DNA from: Gordoniibacillus chartarius
GTDB lineage: Bacteria > Bacillota > Bacilli > Paenibacillales > NBRC-103111
Assembly: GCF_042432825.1 (NCBI RefSeq)
Contig: NZ_JBHLWN010000077.1
Coordinates: 1-64,000 of the forward strand
Direction: 5' to 3'
DNA: 64,000 nt
Every line of letters begins with the position of its first letter. Within the stretch, counting starts at the first letter, position 1. The translations under genes were made by a program, and so were the position numbers. Positions 1 through 8,631 of the stretch are shown piece after piece. A model generated the notes under the pieces. The model did not search any database, was not told the DNA's origin, and worked only from the letters and a program-made list of their open reading frames with translations.

Positions 1-131
1 AATATATCAAACAAATGTTCGCATGTGAAGGATTTGCTGAGGCAACTTGATATTCAAATTTTTTATTAAACGATCTCCCTGCCCTACGAAGCCCAAGCAA
101 ATTGTGACGGTTCATTAGGTACTTGGAAACT

Positions 132-777
132 TCATTTGCGAAAAAACTCGTCAAATTGCACACCAAGTCCTTCCAACCATAGTCCCGCCGCATTGGACAA
201 TGATTAGCCCTAACGTCTCATTTTTCGAATCCTTCTCGTATGGAATGCGGAAAACCTTGTGAGCTTTAACGGTTTCCGGAACCGTTATTTGGCTCGAGAC
301 TTGATGCCCTACAGTAAGTCCCTCCAAATCCGTTAACGAACGCATCAGCCACGCCAAACCTCTGTAGAAAAAAGTCGTGGTCATATGACGACCTGCCAGT
401 GAACATGTGTCTTTCTTCATAATGGAAAAGCCGAAAATGGAAAGTCGGGTCACCGGGTATTGAGGCGTATCGCCGTTGTCCCAATCAAGTTCCCGTTTGG
501 TTTCCTTGTAGGTGCCGTCTTCAAAAATTGCTTGAACGGTTAACGGACTTCCGGTATGGAAGTACTATAAATCATTCGATTTGAGTAAAGCAGCCGCTCT
601 CCTTTAAACCGAACGGATAATTGATTATCGGTAATCGGTTCCTCTGCTTGATTATCAAGATCGGGCTTTGTGATTCACAAGAAAAGCGGATAGCCATCAA
701 AGCCTGCATACAACCAGGAATCACTCGAACAGCCAGATTGCCCGATTTTGATGACTGTGAACATGCAGGCATTTGAG
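132..777 (-). pseudogene. decayed gene of unknown function
   Basis: Protein-like sequence runs on the minus strand but in pieces. From about 777 an open stretch (starting M-F-T-V-I-K-I-G) meets an in-frame TGA near 685. The same frame then continues (ITKPDLDNQ...LLYSNRMIY) to about 568. A frame change there gives YFHTGSPLTVQAIFEDGTYK and continues to a stop at 151. The last stretch can also be read in a third frame as GLGVQFDEFFRK, ending at 132. One internal stop plus one or two frameshifts is best explained by decay. I do not recognise the family. This edge looks AT-richer than the rest of the window. Sequencing errors could also produce the frameshifts. Confidence 0.5.
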
Positions 778-918
778 TTACGCATCCATAGACGCCTCTT
801 CGTGGAGAAGGCAGCCTTAGGATTTCTCCACAAGATGCCTGTCAGCTACGAGGTGACTTGGCTCTTGCCTCGATCGGACATGGCTGGTTATGACTAGCTT
901 GGCCAGGCGCGCAAACAA

Positions 919-960
919 CAAAAAAACTGCCGCACGCCGGTTCCCCGTTCGTGCGGCAGC
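919..960 (-). terminator. Rho-independent terminator of the fad operon
   Basis: A 9-bp perfect inverted repeat (CTGCCGCAC at 927-935, GTGCGGCAG at 951-959) is followed on the minus strand by a run of seven T residues. It lies just after the stop of the thioesterase gene, the last gene of the fad operon. Confidence 0.85.
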
Positions 961-971
961 ATGCTAATCCG

Positions 972-1445
972 TTATTCGATAATCCGAAACGTTCCCGTCC
1001 CCATCGCTGTCAGCTGTCCCGCTTCGCCGTACACCGATCCCGTAGCGGTAATCATGCGGCGCGACTGATGTACGATTTCGGCCGAGACCGTAAGCTTGCC
1101 GCCGCGGAGCGACGAGACGAAGTGGACGTTTAAATTCGTCGTCACGACTTTGCTGTCGGGTCTTGCCAGCATGACGGCGATTCCCATCGCATTATCGAGC
1201 AGCGACGAAAGCACGCCGCCATGAATGATGCCCAGCATGTTCAGATGATGCGGCTGGATGTCCAGCCCGATGACGACCCGGCTGCCGTCTTGCTCCGCCG
1301 AGACGAAGCGGCAGCCGAGGTACCCCCAGAAGGTGGGCTCGGCTGCCTCTCCCATCGTCTGCAGACGACGCACCCACTGTTCCTGCGTATATCGAAGAGG
1401 TTCTGCAGCGGCCTCGCTTCTGCCGTCGTCGATCCGTTCCGCCAT
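972..1445 (-). CDS. PaaI-type hotdog thioesterase
   Basis: A 157-aa single hotdog-fold protein that would hydrolyse acyl-CoA thioesters in the cytoplasm. The signature region NMLGIIHGGVLSSLLDNAMG, near residues 77-96, carries the HGG and the downstream acidic residue typical of the PaaI/YdiI branch. The start is the ATG at 1445, two bases after the stop codon of the acyl-CoA ligase gene, so the two are probably translationally coupled; a longer reading frame upstream is only an antisense-type extension. It is the last gene of the beta-oxidation operon and could release CoA from dead-end acyl-CoAs. The exact substrate cannot be read from the sequence. Confidence 0.85.
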   Translation of the reverse strand: MAERIDDGRSEAAAEPLRYTQEQWVRRLQTMGEAAEPTFWGYLGCRFVSAEQDGSRVVIGLDIQPHHLNMLGIIHGGVLSSLLDNAMGIAVMLARPDSKVVTTNLNVHFVSSLRGGKLTVSAEIVHQSRRMITATGSVYGEAGQLTAMGTGTFRIIE

Positions 1446-1447
1446 CG

Positions 1448-3118
1448 TTACTCCCCCTTCTGCTCCTCCTCGAACAGCTTGCGCCGCAGTACTTTGCCGA
1501 CCATCGTTTTCGGCAGGGACTGGCGAAATTCGTAGTGGCGCGGCACTTTGAATGCGGCCAGCCTCTCCCGGCAATGCTTCTCGAGCTCCTCCGCCGTGAC
1601 GCTGGCGCCTTCCTTCAGGACGATGAACGCTTTGACCGTCTCCCCCCGGTATTTGTCGGGAATACCGGCCGCCGCACATTCCTTCACTGCAGGATGCTCG
1701 AACAGCACCTCTTCGACTTCCCGCGGATAAATATTAAACCCGCCGGCAATAATCAAATCCTTCTTCCGGTCGACGATTTCAAAGAACCCGTCCTCATCCA
1801 TTCTCGCCATATCGCCCGTCAGCAGCCAGCCGTCGCGCAGCACCTTCTCCGTCTCGTCCGGACGGTTCCAGTAGCCGAGCATCACCTGCGGCCCGCGGAC
1901 GATCAGCTCGCCGAGCTCGCCGACGGGCGCTTCTTCGCCGGTCTCCAGATCGACAACCTTCGCATCCGTATCCGGAAACGGAATGCCGATGCCGGGCTTG
2001 CGCTTCTCCCAAATGTTGTTGGCGTGCGTAACCGGAGACGCCTCCGTAAGACCGTAGCCCTCGATCAGCCGTCCGCCCGTCACCTTCTCGAATTGCTCCT
2101 GCACCTCGTGCGGCAGCGGCGCCGACCCGCTGATGCAAGCGCGAATCGAGGACAGATCGTAGCTTGCGATGTCCGGATGATTGATCAGCGCGACATACAT
2201 GGTCGGGGCTCCCGGAAACAAGGTCGGCCGTTTGCGGGCGATGAGCTCAAGCACCGGCTTCGTTTCGAATTTCGGCAGCAGCAGCATTTCCGCCGCGCGA
2301 TATACGGCCTGCAGCATAATGACAGTGAGCCCGAATACGTGAAAAATCGGAAGAGCGGCCAGAAACCGCTCCTTCCCCTCCTCGCATTTGTACGCCCAGT
2401 GGACATTCTGCACCGTATTGGCAATCAAGTTCGAATGGCTCAGCATGACGCCTTTCGCTATGCCGGTCGTTCCTCCCGTATACTGCAGCAGCGCCAAGTC
2501 GTTGTCGGCATCGACGGGCGCGATTTCCGGCGACGGCGATGCGGCATGCAGCAGCTTCGTCCAGCTGAGCACCTCGTCGTTGTAGGCAACCGTTAGATCG
2601 GTGCCGTCCCGCTTCATTTTGAGCGGATAAAGGAGGTTTTTGGGGAACGGCAAGTAGTCCTTAATCGACGTAACGATAATGCGTTCCAGCCTCGTTTTCG
2701 CTTTGACGGACAGCACCCGCCGGTGCAGCAAATCCAGCGTCACGATGAGCCTGGCGCCGGAATCGGCGAGCTGGTGCTCCAGCTCGCGTTCCTTATACAG
2801 CGGATTCGTCATGACGACGACGGCCCCGACCATGAGCGTGCCGAACGTCGCGGCGACAACTTGCGGACAGTTCGGCAGCATAATGGCGATGCGGTCCCCG
2901 TGCCGGATGCCAAGCGATCGCAGTACATTGGCGAAGCGGGCCGCCTCCCTCGCCGTCCGGTCGTAGTCGATCGATTTTCCTAAAAAATACAGCGCCGGAT
3001 GCTTCGGGTACCTTCGCGCGGAAGCGAGCAGCATCGAAGCTACGTTCATTTTCGGGTAATCGTAAGTCGGAGATACCTCTTTGGGATAATGTTCAAGCCA
3101 AGGCTTAGCAGAGGCCAT
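1448..3118 (-). CDS. lcfA: long-chain acyl-CoA synthetase (LcfA/FadD type)
   Basis: A 556-aa ANL-superfamily ligase that activates fatty acids with ATP and CoA. Visible motifs are the AMP-binding P-loop YTGGTTGIAKGV (around residue 213), GYGLTEASPVTH (around 360), the hinge segment GFFEIVDRKKDLII and the C-terminal catalytic lysine in PKTMVGKVLRRKL. The length matches Bacillus LcfA. It follows fadE after about 50 bases and precedes the thioesterase, so it supplies substrate to the enzymes encoded upstream in the same operon. Regulation is expected through FadR at the operon head. Confidence 0.93.
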   Translation of the reverse strand: MASAKPWLEHYPKEVSPTYDYPKMNVASMLLASARRYPKHPALYFLGKSIDYDRTAREAARFANVLRSLGIRHGDRIAIMLPNCPQVVAATFGTLMVGAVVVMTNPLYKERELEHQLADSGARLIVTLDLLHRRVLSVKAKTRLERIIVTSIKDYLPFPKNLLYPLKMKRDGTDLTVAYNDEVLSWTKLLHAASPSPEIAPVDADNDLALLQYTGGTTGIAKGVMLSHSNLIANTVQNVHWAYKCEEGKERFLAALPIFHVFGLTVIMLQAVYRAAEMLLLPKFETKPVLELIARKRPTLFPGAPTMYVALINHPDIASYDLSSIRACISGSAPLPHEVQEQFEKVTGGRLIEGYGLTEASPVTHANNIWEKRKPGIGIPFPDTDAKVVDLETGEEAPVGELGELIVRGPQVMLGYWNRPDETEKVLRDGWLLTGDMARMDEDGFFEIVDRKKDLIIAGGFNIYPREVEEVLFEHPAVKECAAAGIPDKYRGETVKAFIVLKEGASVTAEELEKHCRERLAAFKVPRHYEFRQSLPKTMVGKVLRRKLFEEEQKGE

Positions 3119-3169
3119 CGCACGATCATCCCTTTCCGATAAGTTGACATGCGGTCGTCGGTATGCTCT

Positions 3170-4948
3170 TTACACGATGTACTTTTCTCCTTGAATGACG
3201 CGGGCGGCGATGCGGCGCTTAACGGCTACGGTATCGAACGGATTCATACGGGTCAGCTTCTTCAGCACGGACAACTGCGTACGCAAAGTGTCTCCCGTTT
3301 CCATCGTTGAAAGCGCTTCCCTGGCACGTGCTTCGACGATGGCGAACGACTCGCGGATGAACGCCTGCGTCATATCGATCGCATTCGCCGCCTTCGCTTC
3401 ACCGGATTTGGCGATCAGCTTGCGGGTGCGCAGCAGGGCGCTTTCCGAAGCGAACACCTGGATCATGATGTCGGCAAGGTTCGCAAGCACTTCCTGCTCC
3501 TTCTCGAGCGCCATCTGGTATTTCTGCACAGCGATGCCGCCGACCATCAGGAAGATGTTCTTGGCCATGGCGAGCAGATGCACTTCTTCCGCCAGCACGC
3601 CGTCGAACGTCTGTACTGGGACGATCGACAGCAGCTCGCGCTGCAGCGCCTGCACCTTCTGCAGCAGCGGCAGCTCGCCCTTAAGCGCCTTCTTGACGAG
3701 CGTTCCCGGAATGAGCAGCCGGTTGATTTCGTTCGTGCCTTCGAAGATCCGGTTAATGCGGGAATCGCGGTAAATGCGTTCGATTTTGTATTCCTGGATA
3801 AACCCGTAGCCGCCATGAATTTGCACGCCCTCGTCGGCTATGAAGCTGAGCGCCTCGGAAGCGAACACTTTGTTTATGGAGCATTCGAGCGCATATTCGG
3901 CGATCGCCTTGGCCGACTGCGTACCGGCATCGGGAGCGGTATAATCGAGATGCTGGAGCGCTTCGTCAAACAGTCCGGCCGTGCGGTACACCATACTTTC
4001 CATGACATAAGTCATTATATTCATTTCCGCCAATTTTTTACCGATGAGCGGAAATTTTGCGATGGGGCTGTTGAACTGCTGGCGAGTGTTGGCGTACCGG
4101 CTCGACAGCTCGATCGCCTCCTTCCCCGCTCCGACGCAGCCGGCCGCCAGCTTAAACCGGCCGATGTTAAGGATGTTGAATGCGATCAAATGCCCCTTGC
4201 CGACTTCACCGAGCAAATTTCGGGCAGGAACGTGCGCGTCCTCGAAGAACAGCGGGCGGGTCGAAGAGCCTTTGATGCCCATCTTCTTCTCTTCCGGTCC
4301 GAGCGTGAACCCGGGTGTACCTTTCTCCACGATGAATGCGGAAAAATCCGTGCCGTTCACCTTGGCATAGACGATGAACACGTCGGCAAAGCCGGCATTC
4401 GTAATATACAGCTTGGAGCCGTTCAGGATGTAGTGCTGGCCGTCGTCGCTCAGGCGGGCGGTCGTCTTGGCGCCGAGCGCGTCGGAGCCGGAGGTCGGCT
4501 CGGTCAGGCAATAGGCGGCGATCAGCTCTCCGGTAGCGAGCTTGGGCAAATAGTTGTCTTTCTGCTCCGTCGTACCGAAGAAGACGATCGGCAGTGTGCC
4601 GATCCCGACATGAGCGCCGATCGAAAGGGCGAATGAGGACGCCTTGGCCAGCGTTTCGTTGATGAGCGTCGAGCTGATTTTGTCCAGACCGAGTCCGCCG
4701 AAAGCCTCCGGAACGTCGGCTCCGAGCAAGCCGAGCTCCCCGGCTTTGCGCATCAGCTTGACGGTCAGCTCGTAATCGAGCTTCTCAATATGCTCGTCGT
4801 TCGGCAGCACTTCGCCTTCGATAAAATCGCGGGTCGTGTCGCCGATCATGCGCTGTTCTTCGCTGAAGTCCTCCGGCGTTGCCACGCGGGAGGCGTCAAG
4901 CTCGTCGATGATGAAGCTGCCGCCGATGATTTTACCATTTGTCGCCAT
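3170..4948 (-). CDS. fadE: acyl-CoA dehydrogenase (FadE/YusJ type)
   Basis: A 592-aa FAD-dependent dehydrogenase introducing the alpha-beta double bond in the first step of beta-oxidation. It is larger than the usual 380-aa enzymes but matches the length of Bacillus FadE (YusJ), which has an extra C-terminal domain. Visible motifs include YCLTEPTSGSDALGAKTTA (flavin/substrate region) and the helix ending RINRIFEGTNEINR, which contains the expected catalytic glutamate. The ATG at 4948 was chosen because AAGGAG precedes it; a longer frame upstream lacks support. Electrons should pass to EtfAB, encoded divergently nearby. Confidence 0.93.
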   Translation of the reverse strand: MATNGKIIGGSFIIDELDASRVATPEDFSEEQRMIGDTTRDFIEGEVLPNDEHIEKLDYELTVKLMRKAGELGLLGADVPEAFGGLGLDKISSTLINETLAKASSFALSIGAHVGIGTLPIVFFGTTEQKDNYLPKLATGELIAAYCLTEPTSGSDALGAKTTARLSDDGQHYILNGSKLYITNAGFADVFIVYAKVNGTDFSAFIVEKGTPGFTLGPEEKKMGIKGSSTRPLFFEDAHVPARNLLGEVGKGHLIAFNILNIGRFKLAAGCVGAGKEAIELSSRYANTRQQFNSPIAKFPLIGKKLAEMNIMTYVMESMVYRTAGLFDEALQHLDYTAPDAGTQSAKAIAEYALECSINKVFASEALSFIADEGVQIHGGYGFIQEYKIERIYRDSRINRIFEGTNEINRLLIPGTLVKKALKGELPLLQKVQALQRELLSIVPVQTFDGVLAEEVHLLAMAKNIFLMVGGIAVQKYQMALEKEQEVLANLADIMIQVFASESALLRTRKLIAKSGEAKAANAIDMTQAFIRESFAIVEARAREALSTMETGDTLRTQLSVLKKLTRMNPFDTVAVKRRIAARVIQGEKYIV

Positions 4949-4985
4949 AGAGTATCGCTCCTTCGGATAGTTTCGTATGCTTCGC

Positions 4986-6170
4986 CTACCCTGCATGCAC
5001 CTCGAACACCCCGGCCGCGCCCATGCCGCCTCCGATGCACATCGACACGACGCCGAAGCCCCCGCCTCTGCGCCGCAGCTCATAGATGAGGCTTGCCGTC
5101 AGCTTCGCGCCGGTGCAGCCGAGCGGGTGACCGAGCGCAATCGCCCCGCCGTTCACGTTCACCTTGCTCTCGTCAAGTCCGAGCTCGCGCACGATGTGCA
5201 CGCATTGCGACGCGAACGCTTCATTAATCTCATACAGATCGACCTGCTCCGGGGTAATGCCGGCCATGCGCAGCGCCTTCGGAATCGCCTTCACCGGGCC
5301 GACACCCATAATTTCCGGCTCAACGCCGGCCAGCGCGAACGAACGGAACGTCGCCAGCGGCTTCAATCCGAGTGCGGCCGCCCGCTCGCGGCTCATGATG
5401 ACGGCGGCGGCCGCCCCGTCGCTCGTCTGCGACGCGTTGCCGGCGGTCACCGTACCGCCCAGTGCGAATGCCGGCTTCAGCCCGGCCAGCACCTCCACCG
5501 TCGTATCCGGCCGCACGCCTTCATCGGTGTCGAATACGAGCGGCTTCGTCCACGCCCTGCCCTTCTCGTCGACACCGTGCAGACGGGCCGCAACCGGGAC
5601 GATCTCCTCGCGGAATTTGCCGGCCGCAATCGCCGCAGCCGCCTTGCGGTGGCTTCCCGCAGCGAACGCATCCTGGTCTTCGCGGGAAATGTCGAACCGC
5701 TTCGCCACCTCCTCCGCCGTATGGCCCATCGTGATATATACCTCCGGCATTTCGCTGACGATACCCGGGTGCGGCGACAGCTTGAAGCCGGTCATCGGCA
5801 CATGGCTCATGCTCTCCACGCCGCCGCCGATCACGACGTCCGCATGACCGAGCATGACCCGCTCGGCGGCGAAGGCGATCGCCTGCAACCCCGAAGAACA
5901 GAAGCGATTGATCGTAATGGCCGGCACCGTCACCGGAAACCCGGCATAGAGCGACATCGTACGGGCGAAGTTCAGCCCCTGCTCGCCCTCCGGCATCGCG
6001 CAGCCGATAATGACATCCTCCACATCGGCTTTGTCCAGCCCCGGCGCCCTGGCGACAGCCGCCTCCAGCACCGTCTTGCCGAGATCCTCCGCCCGCGTAT
6101 GGGCAAGACTGCCTTTCTTGGCGCGGCCGACCGCCGTGCGTGCGATGGAAACGATAACTGCTTCCCTCAT
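4986..6170 (-). CDS. fadA: acetyl-CoA C-acyltransferase (thiolase)
   Basis: A 394-aa thiolase catalysing the last, thiolytic step of beta-oxidation. All active-site elements are present: the nucleophilic cysteine in NRFCSSGLQA (near residue 92), the NEAF motif, the histidine in GGAIALGHPLGCTGA and the C-terminal CIGGGMGAAG cysteine motif. It lies 22 bases after fadN and 37 before fadE, the same gene order as Bacillus fadN-fadA-fadE. Length equals the family norm. Confidence 0.95.
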   Translation of the reverse strand: MREAVIVSIARTAVGRAKKGSLAHTRAEDLGKTVLEAAVARAPGLDKADVEDVIIGCAMPEGEQGLNFARTMSLYAGFPVTVPAITINRFCSSGLQAIAFAAERVMLGHADVVIGGGVESMSHVPMTGFKLSPHPGIVSEMPEVYITMGHTAEEVAKRFDISREDQDAFAAGSHRKAAAAIAAGKFREEIVPVAARLHGVDEKGRAWTKPLVFDTDEGVRPDTTVEVLAGLKPAFALGGTVTAGNASQTSDGAAAAVIMSRERAAALGLKPLATFRSFALAGVEPEIMGVGPVKAIPKALRMAGITPEQVDLYEINEAFASQCVHIVRELGLDESKVNVNGGAIALGHPLGCTGAKLTASLIYELRRRGGGFGVVSMCIGGGMGAAGVFEVHAG

Positions 6171-6192
6171 ATTCGTTCCTCCTCCCGGCTCA

Positions 6193-8598
6193 TTAGTTGC
6201 GAAGCGGCTTTCCTGTAGCCAGCATATGCTGCATCCGCTGCTGCGTCTTCGCCTCGCCGCACAGGCTGAGGAACGCCTCCCGCTCCAGATCCAGCAAATA
6301 CTGCTCCGTTACGAGCGTTCCCTCCGGCACATCCCCGCCGGCAATCACATGCGCCAGCTTGCTCGCAATCACATAATCGTGATCGCTGATATAACCGCCG
6401 CGCTTCATCGTGTATGCCGCCATCTTCAGTACCGCTTTCCCGGTATCGCCTACGACGCGGATGCGCTCCTGCGGCGCACTCACATAACCTCCGGCATCGA
6501 GCTCCAGCACGTGACGCTTCGCCTCGAACACCCGGTAGTCCGGATTCATGACGACGGTGTCGCCGCTTCGCATATACCCGAGCCTTGCCGCATCATGGCC
6601 GCTCGTCGTCGTCTTCGCCATGGCGATCGTCTCGAACACTTGATTGATCAGCGGCTGCAGCTCGGCATCCGGCACGGCGCGCAGCAGCTCGCTTTGCCGC
6701 TGCGCCATCTGCATGCAGCCGCCGCCCGCCGGTATCAACCCGACACCGGTCTCGACGAGGCCGAAATACGTTTCTGCGGCAAATACGATCCGGTCCGCGG
6801 GCAAGCAAGCCTCCACGCCGCCGCCGAGCGTCATGCTGTGCGGCGCCGCAACGACGGGCTTCTCCAGTCCTTTGAGCAGCATCATCGCGCCCTGGAACTG
6901 GCGAATCATGAAGTCGATATTATCCCACTCTTCGTCCTGCGCCTCCATCAGCATCAGCATCAGGTTCGCGCCGACGCAGAAATGCCGCCCTTCGTTCGCG
7001 ATGACGAGGCCGCGCCAGTTGCGCCGCACCTCCTCCACGCCCATCTGTACCATCGTCAAAATATCGGCCCCGATCGCATTGTTCGGCGAATGGAACTCGA
7101 GACAGACGACATCGTCGCCGATATCGATCAAGCTGGCGCCGGCATTCGATTTGACCGTCTTCCCCCGCTCCTTGAGCGCCTTTAGCGAAATATGCTCGGG
7201 TCGCTGCTCCACATCGATGTAGGCACCGCCGTAAGCAGCCGACAAGCGCCCGCCTTCCCGGCGGTAGAACGTTTCATGCCCGGCCGCCAGCCACTCCTTT
7301 ACCCAAGCCGGAACGACGACGCCTTCCGCTTCCATCCGCTGTACCGAGCGGGTGACACCGATCGCATCCCAGGTCTCAAACGGCCCGAGCTCCCAATTGA
7401 AGCCCCATTTCATCGCGTTGTCGATATCGACGATCGAATCCGCGATTTCGCCGAGCCGCTCCGCCGCATAAACTAGCACCCGCTTCAATACGTTCCATGC
7501 CAGCTCCGAATACCGGTCGCCTGCACCGAGCAGCGCCTTCAGCTTCCCGGCCGCTCCCTTGGCCGCCTTCGCCGCTTCGATCGCCGCTCCGCCCGGCTTC
7601 TTCGCAGGAGCATAGTCCATCGTCGTCATATCGAGCGCCCATATTTCCGACGCTCCGCCTCCAGCCGGCTTCACCTTTTTGTAGAAGCCCTGCCCCCTCT
7701 TCTCGCCGATCCAGCCGCGCGCCACGAGCTCCCGCAGTACGGACGGCACCTCAAATACGCGCCGCTCGCTCTCGTCCGCAACATGGTCATGCACGTTTTG
7801 CGCCACATGCACGAACGTATCGAGTCCGACCAGATCCAGCGTACGGAACGTCGCGCTCTTCGGCCGTCCCATCGCCGGTCCCGTCACCGCGTCGACCTCC
7901 TCCACCGTATAGCCGTTCGCCGCCATCTCCCGAAGTGTGACGAGCAAGCCATACGTGCCGATCCGGTTGGCGATGAAATTCGGCGTATCTTTGGCGGTTA
8001 CGACGCCTTTGCCGAGCGTCCGTTCGCAGAACCGCGTCATGAACCGGACGACCTCCGGATCCGTATCGCGGCCCGGAATGACCTCCAGCAGCTTCATATA
8101 GCGGGGAGGATTGAAGAAGTGCGTGCCGAGAAAATGCTTCCGCAGCTCCGGCCCGCATCCGGCGCTCATCGCCTCGATCGAAATGCCCGACGTGTTGGAG
8201 GAAACGATCGTGCCCGGCTTCCACACCGTCTCGATGCGCTGCAGCAGAGCGCGCTTCACGTCCGCATGTTCCACGACGACTTCTATAATCCAATCGACAT
8301 GAGCCAGCTCGGTCCAATGATCCTCCACATTGCCCGGACGGATGCGATCAGCGAAAGCTTCGCGGTACAGAGGCGCCGGATTCGTCTTCTTCAGCCGGGC
8401 AATCGCTTGCAGAGCAAGCCGGCTGCGCACCTTCGGGTGTTCGAGCGTCAGCCCGGCCTTCTCCTCCTCCGGCGTCAATGCGCCGGGTACGATATCGAGC
8501 AGCCAGCAGGATATTCCCGCATTGGCGAGATGAGCGGCGATTCCGGAGCCCATTACGCCGGAGCCGATCACGGCTGCACTGCGAATCGATCTGTTCAT
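6193..8598 (-). CDS. fadN: 3-hydroxyacyl-CoA dehydrogenase / enoyl-CoA hydratase
   Basis: An 801-aa bifunctional enzyme. The N-terminal Rossmann domain shows VIGSGVMGSGIAAHLANAG (residues about 8-26) for NAD binding, followed by the 3HCDH helical domain. A crotonase-fold hydratase domain lies near residues 480-660 and contains GRHFCVGANL and the VETGVGLIPAGGG segment. The dehydrogenase-first, hydratase-last order is that of Bacillus FadN, not of E. coli FadB. The ATG at 8598 is preceded by AGGAGG. It is the second gene of the fad operon. Confidence 0.94.
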   Translation of the reverse strand: MNRSIRSAAVIGSGVMGSGIAAHLANAGISCWLLDIVPGALTPEEEKAGLTLEHPKVRSRLALQAIARLKKTNPAPLYREAFADRIRPGNVEDHWTELAHVDWIIEVVVEHADVKRALLQRIETVWKPGTIVSSNTSGISIEAMSAGCGPELRKHFLGTHFFNPPRYMKLLEVIPGRDTDPEVVRFMTRFCERTLGKGVVTAKDTPNFIANRIGTYGLLVTLREMAANGYTVEEVDAVTGPAMGRPKSATFRTLDLVGLDTFVHVAQNVHDHVADESERRVFEVPSVLRELVARGWIGEKRGQGFYKKVKPAGGGASEIWALDMTTMDYAPAKKPGGAAIEAAKAAKGAAGKLKALLGAGDRYSELAWNVLKRVLVYAAERLGEIADSIVDIDNAMKWGFNWELGPFETWDAIGVTRSVQRMEAEGVVVPAWVKEWLAAGHETFYRREGGRLSAAYGGAYIDVEQRPEHISLKALKERGKTVKSNAGASLIDIGDDVVCLEFHSPNNAIGADILTMVQMGVEEVRRNWRGLVIANEGRHFCVGANLMLMLMEAQDEEWDNIDFMIRQFQGAMMLLKGLEKPVVAAPHSMTLGGGVEACLPADRIVFAAETYFGLVETGVGLIPAGGGCMQMAQRQSELLRAVPDAELQPLINQVFETIAMAKTTTSGHDAARLGYMRSGDTVVMNPDYRVFEAKRHVLELDAGGYVSAPQERIRVVGDTGKAVLKMAAYTMKRGGYISDHDYVIASKLAHVIAGGDVPEGTLVTEQYLLDLEREAFLSLCGEAKTQQRMQHMLATGKPLRN

Positions 8599-8631
8599 GG
8601 AGCTTCCACCTCCTGGTAAGGTTTGGATCAA

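Noticed and set aside
1..131. open minus-strand frame running off the left edge
   Set aside because: No recognisable protein pattern; too short to separate from chance, although it may belong to the decaying gene beside it.
773..918. possible insertion-sequence remnant before the fad terminator
   Set aside because: No inverted terminal repeat, target duplication or transposase-like translation could be supported.
4977..6218. 413-codon plus-strand frame opposite fadA
   Set aside because: Antisense to a thiolase with intact active-site motifs; composition is Arg/His-rich and motif-free.
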